Positions 55,145-64,000 of a stretch of DNA of 64,000 nucleotides are shown here, piece by piece. Made by a program: the position numbers and the translations under genes. The stretch is from Mauremys mutica. Lineage: Eukaryota > Chordata > Testudines > Geoemydidae. Where the stretch lies: positions 52,796,697-52,860,696 of the forward strand of contig NC_059072.1 of NCBI RefSeq assembly GCF_020497125.1, given 5' to 3'. The number at the start of each line of letters is the position of its first letter. Position 1 is the stretch's first letter. The notes beneath the pieces are model-generated. The model searched no databases, was not told where the DNA came from, and saw only the letters and a program-made list of their open reading frames with translations.

Positions 55145-55312
55145 GGAGTCAATTGGAAACATTTTATTTTTTTCCAAAATGATATTGTTTTGGAATTTCC
55201 TTTCTATGGGAAGTTTTGAAATTGCTAGTTTTCATTCCAGTTCAGAACAAAATCTTTTTCAAAATGTCCTAATTTCCCATGGGAGCAGAAATTCCAAGTT
55301 TTGACCAGCTCT
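55145..55312. repeat. AT-rich DNA-transposon-like repeat
   Basis: TTGGAAACATTTT, TCCAAAATGATATTG, TTTCAAAATGTCC and a final GTTTTGACCAGCTCTG resemble the AT-rich repeat at 34,875-35,098. Boundaries approximate. Confidence 0.45.
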
Positions 55313-56017
55313 GCTTATGAGTGCATGCTCATATCCTTTAGTCTTTGCAGCTTTGGGCCCTAATTCATATAACTGGTAGATGAGGGCTCCAGCTTTTCAA
55401 AGCAATCTGCTAGCACTAACTAATGCCTGCATCCTTTAGGAGGACTTTGAGTGAATTTATTTGTATTACAGTAGTGCCCAAAAAACCCAGGCAGGATTAG
55501 GGCACCATTGTGCTAGGTGCTCTAAAAACATATAGTAAGATACTGTCTGTACACTTACAGCATAAAAAGGGATTTACAGTGGGACTTGACTCAGAGGTTT
55601 CATCTAGGAGGTTTTTTTGGCAAGACTTGGTCCAAGTGGCATAGGGAAGCAATACATGATTTTAAAAATAAGTTTTTTACATTTATTTGGCCCTTTATCT
55701 AATTGTCACTAGGTAAAATATCCTGACCCAGTGCCTTTACTACTGCTATTTGTAATGTTTCTTGTTTAAAAACCTTGCCTATTAAGTCTCTTTTTGCTAT
55801 TTAAAACTAGCCAATTTTCTTTTTTTATTGGATATGTGTGACCCTATACCTCATTACTATTTAATATTTATGAACTGGCATCTACTTGTTTCTATTCCTT
55901 CTCTTTTTAGATACTATTTTTTAAGTTTTCTTTTAACTTCTAGTCCTTGCCTATCTTTTGCACCCTCTCCAAGGCAGCAGTGCCCAGCTAGATAGTTCAT
56001 TTCCCCAGTGAAACCCA

Positions 56018-56037
56018 ACTGTGTGTGTGTGTGTGCG
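56018..56037. repeat. Short (TG)n microsatellite
   Basis: About eight GT units followed by GCGTGA. Confidence 0.85.
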
Positions 56038-57445
56038 TGAGATTTTTTTTTGCCCATAAATTATTATTGCACAAAGATGTAAACTTTTTCTACAGAATTT
56101 ACCAAGACCTGAATAATGAAAATAAACAAATACATAAAGAACAGGAAGCAATTTTTGTTAGTCAAACGTGAATTGAAAATTTTGACCCACTCAACTGATA
56201 AGGGAAGAAAAACCAAAGGGTTCTTTTGGTAGCATTTCCATTACATGGTTTTGTCACATAGGTGGGGTTTTTCCTTCCACAAAACAGACCATGGATCTGT
56301 TCCATCACTCAGCAGATTCTGGGGGATCTACAAAAGGCCAGAGCCATCTGAGAAGAGACTCTTTGCCTCTGGACTGGCTGCAGGTCCTCTGACAGTAATG
56401 CTCTAATTGAGACTTGGTACCAGGGCCCTCCAGGATTGTGACAGTTTCCAGCATCTTCCTTGAGAGGGGTTCCCAGCACAAAGGTCAGTGGGATAAGTAG
56501 TGATGTTTGGCGCATCTTTCCCTGGAAAGGTGAGGTGCCAGTGAGAGATGGGGGACAATGTGCACCCACCACTCACTCCGAAATCAAAGTAAGCCACACC
56601 CACTGACTGCTCTTGTCTCTATCCATTGCCCATCCTCTCCCACAGTGAGATCACAACCTTGCAGAGGTCTCAGTCCTGGTGGGGAGGGTCAGGGAAACAG
56701 GACCACAAATTCAGCCAGCACATTCCTCCCACCACCTTCCATGCAGTCAGGGATGATAGCTGCACACAGAGGGTCACTTCAGAGGGGTACAATCTGACCC
56801 ATCCTTCAAATCAATATGTAGGTAGCACGATGGGCATTCTGTGAGATGCTGTAGTGAAAATCTCTCTAGATGTACCTAATGATCCTTGTGAGAGTTGGTG
56901 CCATGATGCTGTAGTCCATGGAAAACTAAGCCTCAATGTAAACCTCATTCACTCCTATCCTCCTTCCTAACAAACGATTATATCTTCGAGCAGACAAAAC
57001 ACTCAGACTTAGCTGCAATGCTTCTTAATCATGCTTAATCCACCAGAATTATTTTTATGCTACTCAGGAAAGACAGTAATTTCCCGCGTATCTCCTAGCT
57101 TTAGAAGCAGATGTGATTTGTCCCAGAGTGAAGGCTGGTATAAAGAAATGAGAAGTGTTTTCCAGAGTTGTGTGTATAGGTCTATTGTGTGGCTTGATGC
57201 TCCTTAGCACTTCTGAGATAAATTCCTTTATACATTCTGAACATTTCTGAAAATGAGGTTTTAGTCATTTTCTGTTACCTATTTTTCCCCACTCATGATT
57301 TTTTAAATTTATGCTAAAACTATCAGAGAACTAAATCTGTTATTAGAAAAGCAGGCAAGATTAGAGCTCTGCAAAACATTTAACAAAATCCTGTTTAGGT
57401 TTGCATTCAGAACCTGAAACTTGGCCCAAGTTCACTAAGATCTGC

Positions 57446-57497
57446 AGGATGAAATCCTACCCTGTACTGAAGTCAGTGGGGTTAGGATTTCACCCAC
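57446..57497. repeat. Hairpin MITE-like palindrome
   Basis: GGATGAAATCCTACCC and the inverted GGTTAGGATTTCACCC flank a short AAGTCAGTG-containing centre. This is the shape of short amniote hairpin MITEs. Confidence 0.5.
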
Positions 57498-58612
57498 AAA
57501 TGTTTTGACAAAGTTTCAGACAAACGTGTCTCTGCAGAAGACATAATTTCTGGATCAAACCTTAATTTCTCTGAAAACAGCAGTTTTTTCCTCAAATCAA
57601 TCATGACTCAGCAGTCTTGGCAAAGTTTCACTCTGAATTTTTGGGTTCATTCTAACCGGTATTCTAACTGAAAATCAGGAGGTGCAACCAAAGATAAGGA
57701 TTTTAAAAAATACATTTTTGCATTGACAGTGTGTCTTTAAAATAAGTCTACTATTTTTGGCTTTATTTTCATGCTCTAAAGCTCTGCACTCAGGCTCTTA
57801 TTTACACTGACAGCCTGATTATTGTTAAGACATTTAAATTGGTGCTACAATATGCCTTTTTGGCTTCAAACCTGTTCAGTGCTGGTATAAATGTTTTCTT
57901 GATTTGTACCTGACCAAGTTTATATGAGGACGAAGGTTATGACTAAGTTGGAAAAAAAAAAAGAGGCTGCTAGCAGAATTGTATAGACACGAAAAACTGT
58001 TGTTTGTGAAAAGTGACATGAAAAAACTCAGTATGAAATGCTGTCATCTCCCATCATTTTTCTACTCTACCTGGACTAACTTCGGGATTTTTTTGTCTTT
58101 CTAAATTTGAGGATTTGACAACTCAAATTAATACAATCCCTTGAAGATTACCCATCCTTGGCCCGCTGTCATGGACTGCACTAATTCTTTACAATGCCAA
58201 GAGTTCATATCCTTTCTGTGATATGAATCCTTTCACTTCAGCATGTGTCTTTAGTCACTCATGCTCTTGAGCACACATCAGGATAACTTTAATTGCAAAA
58301 ACATTAATAGTGAAGAAAAGTAAACCGAATGTAGCTTTTCATGCCAAAAGGCTTGAGAAAGTCACCTTCATATTAATGGAATGGTACTGGCAAGAAACTC
58401 TCGAACAGGATTTCTGATGCAGTTAATGCATTCCTTTGGTGTTAAGGAATAACTTGCAACTAAGCATCTTAAAGGAAAGTACTTACTGATTCTGCTCAGC
58501 ACTTTATTGAGAATAAGTTCTGTTAATTGACACAAGCTCTTCAGGTCAGGACTTTTCTACTTTGTCTCATAGGAAACTATGGAATGTAGTGATGGACCGG
58601 AAAGTATGGGCC

Positions 58613-58697
58613 AAATTCTGATCTGATTTACATCCTCATGTAATACCACTGATATCAATGGGACTCCACAAGTTTTAAGACAGTATAAAGTTTGGTC
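58613..58697. repeat. Small MITE-like repeat
   Basis: GGCCAAATTCTGATCTGATTTACA followed by ATCAATGGGACTCCA has the layout of a common amniote repeat (GGCCnAATTCTGATC start, CAATGGGA centre). The right half is decayed. Confidence 0.45.
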
Positions 58698-59267
58698 TTT
58701 TGTATCCAGTCCGTTAATCAGCTACCTTTCATATTTACATGGATATTAAAGGGAAGAAACAGTGAAAGTAGCTTAATAAAATACTGAATATTGTCTCACT
58801 CAGCTGATACTATCTGGATTTATTGAAATAGTAATATAAATGATACTTGCTTAAAAATTAGCTATTCACACGTGGACCTTATCTGAACTGAATATGTCAT
58901 GCTTGAATTCCAATATTTATGAGAGTTATTGGAATGTAAAATATCTCATAAAAGTATCTTTAGATTCAAAATGCTCTCTGCTCAGAATCCTATTTTCTTT
59001 TTCACAACTTGCATATATTTTCCCCACATATTTTATTAATAGCCATAGCTCTATAAAGAAGGAAAACAGAGACGAGGTTGTGCTTAAAGGGACACTGTCA
59101 ACTTAAGAATCATACTTCTTTCTGAAAGCTGTTTATCTTCTATGTCTACAAGTAACATCTAATATTATTATAACTGAAAGAGAGAGAAAAATAAAATATT
59201 ACCCCTTAAGCCCTCCCCCTCCCCAACAAATTTTTATTTTACCCTGTGTATTTAATAGCGTTCTGGG

Positions 59268-59336
59268 CCTGATCCATAGTCCCTTGAAGTCAATGGAAAG
59301 CCTTTAATTGATTTCAGTGAGCTTTGCATCAGGTCC
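59268..59336. repeat. Hairpin MITE-like palindrome
   Basis: GGGCCTGATCCATAG...GAAGTCAATGG...TGATTTCAGTGAGC...GCATCAGGTCC: the two halves are imperfect inverted copies around a short centre. Confidence 0.6.
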
Positions 59337-60791
59337 TTTGTGTGTAGCCAGTTTCATCCTTTCCTTCCATTGATTCAGTCACCTTCCCCTGTTTGAGAAT
59401 CTTCCACAAAGCCACTCAAGAGAGACTTTTTTTAAATAGGAAAATGTGAGTGTAAAAAGAGAAACCCCCACAAAAATTAGCACAGGAGATGTTGAAGCAG
59501 GTGTAATATCCAATACAACTAAACATTTTTAATAGATTTGTTGTCAGTGACCCTTTACTTTCCTCCTATACTACTGAGTGCTTTTTGTTTGTTTGTTTTT
59601 GTTTTTTTCTATGAGAATGAGCTAAAACATAGACTGTCCTGGAAAGAAGCATATGCCATCACACTCGTACAGTATGACCTGACAGTTTTCACACTGTTGC
59701 TAAAATGCAGCTCCTCCAACAGTGGTAGCATCAGCAGGAGGGCTACGGTAGACAAAGGACTGGTGACCTCCAGCCTTTAACCACCACATCTAAACCTGCT
59801 CTAAGGGTTAGATGACTTGCTGGTTAAAAAGCTGCAGGATCCTCATCTACACTTTGCTGTCACCTTGTGAGACTTTTGCTGAGTTCCACTGAAAGGTTAA
59901 TGGAACATTATGGCCCAGATTATCTGAAACTAGTTTCGTTCATTTTACCTTTAAGTATGTTTTTAAATGACAATCTATAGTAAATGAAGGCAAGCCCCTG
60001 CACCCTTGTACAGCCCCATTGACTTCAAGCTGTGAAGAATGCACTTCCGGCAGAACTCAAGAACGAATAAACTTTGGATTATGATTTGAGAAACTTATAG
60101 GATTTGAGAAGATTTTTACATTACCTGGCAGCTGTCTGAATACCAATGAATAATAGCGTTCAAATCATGGTGAATTAAACTGGGTGCATTCAGAGATCCG
60201 TAAGAATCCATTTATTTACTGCTTGACCAGCTCTACTGCAGAAGCTTGAATGTATGCCTGGTTCCTGTTATCAGTTTAAATGATAATATACCATGTAATT
60301 ATGCATGGTAAGATAGACATAATCAGGTCTCAGGCTTCAGATCACTGGAGGGGTCAAGTAGGAATTTTATCCCTCACATACAGCATTGCACAACTACACG
60401 AGTGCATTATAATTTCTCTTCACCTTTCCCAGAAGCATTAGGCATCGGCCTTTGCTGAAGGGCAGATACTTGAGTGATGAACTAATGATCTGATCTATTA
60501 TGGCAAATCCTATGTATTATCTTAGCATATAAACTTTATGCTAAGATAAAATTAACAGGTGTTTCTCACATTTGCCCACATGTGAAACAAAGAAAAGCAG
60601 AAATATTTCTCCTCTTAATTGTATACTGCAAAAGGGAGAGTGATGAATGGTTGTGAAATAAAAAAAGAACAAACCTCATATTTCATCTCCTACTTTAACT
60701 CCATTTTGCATCAAGTGACTAAGACAAGAGAACAGAAAAATAAAACATTTTATAAAAAGTATATTTGTTTTAAAATTCAGTAACTGCTTAA

Positions 60792-61049
60792 ATGTTTGCT
60801 GTACCAGTGGATAGGAACCTGGGAGACAGTGACCATGAGATGGTCGAGTTCAGGATCCTGACACAAGGAAGAAAGGAGAGCAGCAGAATAGGGACCCTGG
60901 ACTTCAGAAAAGCAGACTTTGACTCCCTCAGGGAACTGATGGGCAAGATTTTCTGGGAGAATAACATGAGGGAGGAAGGAGTCCAGGAGAGCTGGCTGTA
61001 TTTTAAAGAATCCTTATTGAGGTTGCAGGAAAAAAACATCCCGATGTAG
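60792..61049 (+). pseudogene. CR1 endonuclease C-terminal fragment
   Basis: 85 codons with G-D-S-D-H-E-M-V-E-F, the end of the apurinic-like endonuclease domain of CR1 ORF2 (its S-D-H is a catalytic motif of this nuclease family), then a linker toward the RT. The N-terminal part of the nuclease is missing because of 5' truncation. Confidence 0.85.
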
Positions 61050-61152
61050 AAAGAATAGTAAATATGGCAGGTGACCAGTTTGGCTTAACAGTGAAATCCT
61101 TGCTGATTTTAAACGCAAAAAAGAAGCTTACAAGAAGTGGAAGATTGGACAA

Positions 61153-61614
61153 ATGACCAGGGAGGAGTATAAAAATGTTGCTCAGGCATGCAGGAGTGAA
61201 ATCAGGAAGGCCAAATCACACTTGGAGCTGCAGCTAGCAAGAGATGTTAAGAGTAACAAGAAAGGTTTCTTCAGGTATGTTAGCAACAAGAAGAAAGTCA
61301 AGGAAAGTGTGGGCCCCTTACTGAATGAGGGAGGCAACCTAGTGACAGAGGATGTGGAAAAAGCTAATGTACTCAATAATTTGTTTGCCTCTGTCTTCAC
61401 AAACAAGGTCAGCTCCCAGACTGCTGCACTGGGCAGCACAATATGGGGAAAAGGTGACCAGCCCTCTATGGAGAAAGAAGTGGTTCGGGACTATTTAGAA
61501 AAACTGGATGAGCACAAGTCCATGAGGCTGGATGCGCTGCATCCGAGGGTGCTAAAGGAGTTGGCGGATGTGATTGCAGAGCCATTGGCTATTATCTTTG
61601 AAAGCTCATGGTGA
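61153..61614 (+). pseudogene. CR1 ORF2, region before the RT palm
   Basis: 153 codons: a basic stretch (C-R-S-E-I-R-K-A-K), then N-L-F-A-S-V-F-T and P-R-V-L-K-E-L-A-D. The TGA at 61,612-61,614 falls where the related sequence would read Arg (CGA) before S-G-E-V-P-D-D-W-K, and the same frame then continues to 62,530. A CGA to TGA change is a common methyl-CpG decay mutation. Confidence 0.85.
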
Positions 61615-61653
61615 TCGGGGGAGGTCCCGGATGACTGGAAAAAGGCTAATGTA

Positions 61654-62625
61654 GTGCCCATCTTTAAAAAAGGGAAGAAGGAGGATCCGGGGAACTACAG
61701 GCCAGTCAGCCTCACCTCAGTCCCTGGAAAAATCATGGAGCAGGTCCTCAAGGAATTAATTCTGAAGCACTTAGAGGAGAGGAAAGTGATCAGGAACAGT
61801 CAGCATGGATTCACCAAGGGCAAGTCATGCCTGACTAACCTAATTGCCTTCTATGAGGAGATAACTGGTTCTGTGGATGAGGGGAAAGCAGTGGATGTGT
61901 TATTCCTTGACTTTAGCAAAGCTTTTGATACGGTCTTCCACAGTATTCTTGCCGGCAAGTTAAAGAAGTATGGGCTGGATGAATGGCCTAGAAGGTGGAT
62001 AGAAAGCTGGCTAGATCGTTGGGCTCAACGGGTAGTGATCAACAGCTCAATGTCTAGTTGGCAGCCGGTTTCAAACAGAGTGTCCCAAGGGTCGGTCCTG
62101 GGGCTGGTTTTGTTCAATATCTTCATTAATGATCTGGAGGATGGCGTGGAGTGCACTCTCAGCAAGTTTGCAGATGACACTAAACTGGGACGAGTGGTAG
62201 ATACTCTGAAGGGTAGGGATAGGATACAGAGAGACCTAGACAAATTAGAGGATTGGGCCAAAAGAAACCTGATGAGGTTCAACCAGGACAAGTGCAGAGT
62301 CCTGCACTCAGGATGGAAGAATTCCATTCACTGTTACAGACTAGGGACCGAATGGCTAGGAACCAGTTCTGCAGAAAAGGACCTAGGGGTTACAGTGGAC
62401 GAGAAGCTGGATATGAGTCAACAGTGTGCCCTTGTTGCCAAGAAAGCTAACAGCATTTTGGGCTGTATAAGTAGGGGCATTGCCAGCAGATCGAGGGACG
62501 TGATCATTCCCCTCTATTCGACATTGGTGAGGCTCATCTGGAGTACTGTACCCAGTTTTGGGCCCTACACTACAAGAAGGCTGTGGAAAAATTGGAAAGA
62601 GTCCAGCGGAGGGCAACAAAAATGA
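61654..62625 (+). pseudogene. CR1 reverse transcriptase
   Basis: 323 codons in the same frame as the preceding piece. H-G-F-T-K-G-K-S-C is at residues 51-59, [11 protein letters not shown] at 84-94, Q-G-S-V-L-G and L-F-N-I-F-I-N-D-L at 145-161, and the catalytic F-A-D-D-T-K-L at 172-178, so the polymerase site is complete. Pro of the usual V-P-Q-G has become Ser. From about residue 293 the residues are out of frame: GGTGAGGCTCATC lacks one C present in the other copy (GGTGAGGCCTCATT). Confidence 0.9.
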
Positions 62626-62969
62626 TTAGGGGGCTGGAGCACGTGACTTATGAGGAGAGGCTGAGGGAACTGGGATTGTTTAGTCTGCAGAAGAGAAGAA
62701 TGAGGGGGGATTTGATAGCTGCTTTCAACTACCTGAAAGGGGGTTCCAAAGAGGATGGATCTAGACTGTTCTCAGTGGTAGCAGATGACAGAACAAGGAG
62801 TAATGGTCTCAAGTTGCAGTGGGGGAGGTTTAGGTTGGATTTTAGGAAAAACTTTTTCATTAAGAGGGTGGTGAAGCACTGGAATGGGTTACCTATGGAG
62901 GTGGTGGAATCTCCTTCCTTAGAGGTTTTTAAGATCAGGATTGACAAAGCCTTGGCTGGGTTGATTTAG
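62583..62969 (+). pseudogene. CR1 ORF2 C-terminus
   Basis: 128 codons in the shifted frame: [24 protein letters not shown] and W-N-G-L-P, the conserved C-terminal region. Its stop position matches that of the copy ending at 24,315. Confidence 0.9.
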
Positions 62970-63084
62970 TTGGGAATTGGTCCTGCTTTGAGCAGGGGGT
63001 TGGACTAGATAACCTCCTGAGGTCCCTTCCAACCCTGATATTCTATGATTATATTAATGTGTCTAGTTTCAGCTTCCAAACACT

Positions 63085-63682
63085 GGATCATGTTATACCT
63101 TACTCGGCTAGACTGAAGAACCCATTATTAAACATTGGTCCCCATGTGGGTATTTATAGACTGTAATCAAGTCACCCTTTAACCTTTGTTAATAGATTGA
63201 GCTATTGAGTTAATAGATTGAGCTCCTTGAATCTATCACTAGATAGCCTGTTTTTTAATCCTGTAATCATTCTTGTGTCTTTTATCTGAACCCTCTCTAG
63301 CTTATCAACATCCTTCTTGAATTGTGGGCACAGGAACTGTACACAGTATTCCAGCAGTGGTCACAGCAGTGCCAAATACAGAGATAAAATAACCTCTCTG
63401 CTCCTACTCAAGAGTCCCGTTTATGCATCGCAGGATCCCATTAGCTCTTTTAGCCACAGCATCATGTTCCGCTGGTTATCCACCATGACACCCAAATCTT
63501 TGTTACAATCACTGCTTCCTGGGATAGTTCCCCATTTTGTAAGTATGGCTTACATTCTATGTTCCCAGATCCATACATTTACGTTTAACTTTCTTAATAT
63601 GCGTTGGTTTGCCTGTGCCCAGTTTATCAAGCAATTGAGATCGATCTGGATCAGTGACCTGTACTCTTCATTATTTACCACT
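63085..63682 (-). mobile_element. CR1 LINE fragment (different, older subfamily)
   Basis: Minus strand. The order of blocks matches the left half of the CR1 at 17,375 (CAAGTCACCC, TTTATCTGAACCCTCTC, GCACAGGAACTGTACACAGTATTCCAG, CACCCAAATCTTTG, then GTGACCTGTACTCTTCATTATTTACC). It covers the post-RT region; no useful frame remains. It directly abuts the plus-strand CR1 in opposite orientation and is cut by the Penelope-like element at about 63,683. Confidence 0.8.
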
Positions 63683-64000
63683 GGATGTAGAAGCCCTCAT
63701 GTCCCTACACAAACATTCCACATAAAGATGGACTACAAGCCATCAGGAATAGTATCCCCGACAATACCACGGCTAACCTAGTGGCTGAACTTTGTGACTT
63801 TGTCCTCACCCATAACTATTTCACATTTGGGGACAATATATACCTTCAAGTCAGCAGCACTGCTATGGTACCCGCATAGCCCCACAGTATGCCAACATCT
63901 TTATGGCTGACTTAGAACAACGCTTCATTAGCTCTCATCCCCTAACGCCCCTACTCTACTTGCGCTACATTGATGACATCTTCATCATCTGGACCCATGG
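63683..64000 (+). pseudogene. Penelope-like reverse transcriptase (partial, window edge)
   Basis: Plus strand, continuing past the window. Blocks in order: Y-T-N-I-P-H-K-D-G (RT palm start, about 63,705), C-D-F-V-L-T-H-N-Y-F-T-F, S-S-T-A-M, a frameshift at about 63,867 (one G apparently missing), Y-A-N-I-F-M-A-D-L-E, then R-Y-I-D-D-I-F-I-I-W at about 63,963, the catalytic Y-I-D-D of Penelope-like RTs. About 7 extra bases sit before the first block. Penelope RTs use a GIY-YIG endonuclease, which would lie further right. Confidence 0.87.

Larger units (their letters stand above)
54849..60780. other. Long stretch without recognised genes
   Basis: AT-rich, largely single-copy-looking DNA without motif-bearing frames. 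Small repeat traces are listed separately (55,145; 56,018; 57,446; 58,613; 59,268). I cannot judge from sequence alone whether conserved non-coding elements are present. Confidence 0.4.
60790..63050 (+). mobile_element. 5'-truncated CR1 LINE, longest copy
   Basis: About 2.26 kb of plus-strand CR1, from the end of the endonuclease domain through the reverse transcriptase to the 3' end with one ATTCTATG (63,040-63,047). The coding frame is broken by a stop region near 61,047, a nonsense codon at 61,612 and a 1-bp loss near 62,532. It aligns with the 23,023-24,403 copy and matches the tail of the SINE at 19,695. Confidence 0.93.

Overview
The window is nuclear DNA of a reptile, most likely a turtle. 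It is not bacterial or viral: there are no operon-like gene runs, and nearly every recognisable feature is a transposable element of a type familiar from turtle and crocodilian genomes. The best clues are a tRNA-derived SINE with intact A/B boxes and a LINE-derived tail (19,695-19,883 and 49,543-49,723), CR1 LINEs ending in the ATTCTATG octamer, Penelope-like repeats, DIRS and Ty3/gypsy remnants, and Harbinger elements whose ends resemble GGCCTxGTCTACACTA. I find no host protein-coding gene, rRNA, tRNA gene or CRISPR array. The window looks intergenic or intronic. One unidentified ORF (14,866-15,288, minus) could be a gene relic.

Layout. 1-7,262: AT-rich unique DNA with a Harbinger-type MITE and a weak LINE trace. 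7,263-7,770: a hAT MITE with a TA-flanked element nested inside. 8,040-9,680: an LTR-like repeat holding a CR1 tail. 11,562-12,410: an old CR1 (minus). 15,560-16,530: an L2-like LINE (minus) with a Penelope fragment inserted. 17,375-18,872: a CR1 (minus) split by a hAT MITE. 19,695-24,403: a SINE, CR1 pieces, two Penelope fragments and a 1.4-kb CR1 (plus). 26,609-32,610: a decayed Harbinger about 6 kb long, invaded by an LTR and a Penelope fragment. 36,972-38,498: small nested elements. 40,193-45,200: an ancient tRNA-type SINE split by a well-preserved 4.84-kb Harbinger. 46,178-53,000: a Ty3/gypsy element invaded by a mariner-like MITE and by a DIRS element, the latter itself invaded by a hAT element and a SINE. 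54,438-54,840: a hAT MITE. 60,790-63,050: a 2.3-kb CR1 (plus). 63,683-64,000: start of a Penelope reverse transcriptase, cut by the window edge.

The most complete system is the Harbinger at 40,292-45,127. It has matching terminal inverted repeats, a DDE transposase of 463 codons without a stop (minus), and a two-exon Myb/SANT-like partner gene (plus) whose GT-AG intron keeps frame. A third ORF lies antisense inside that intron. The old Harbinger at 26.6-32.6 kb has the same order and orientation: Myb-like gene plus, a minus ORF that aligns by eye with the third ORF, and transposase minus. This suggests a three-gene layout rather than the usual two.

A second theme is the Penelope-like repeats. 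Several copies are inverted-arm insertions bounded by 12-13 bp target duplications, and they carry a hammerhead-ribozyme-like core.
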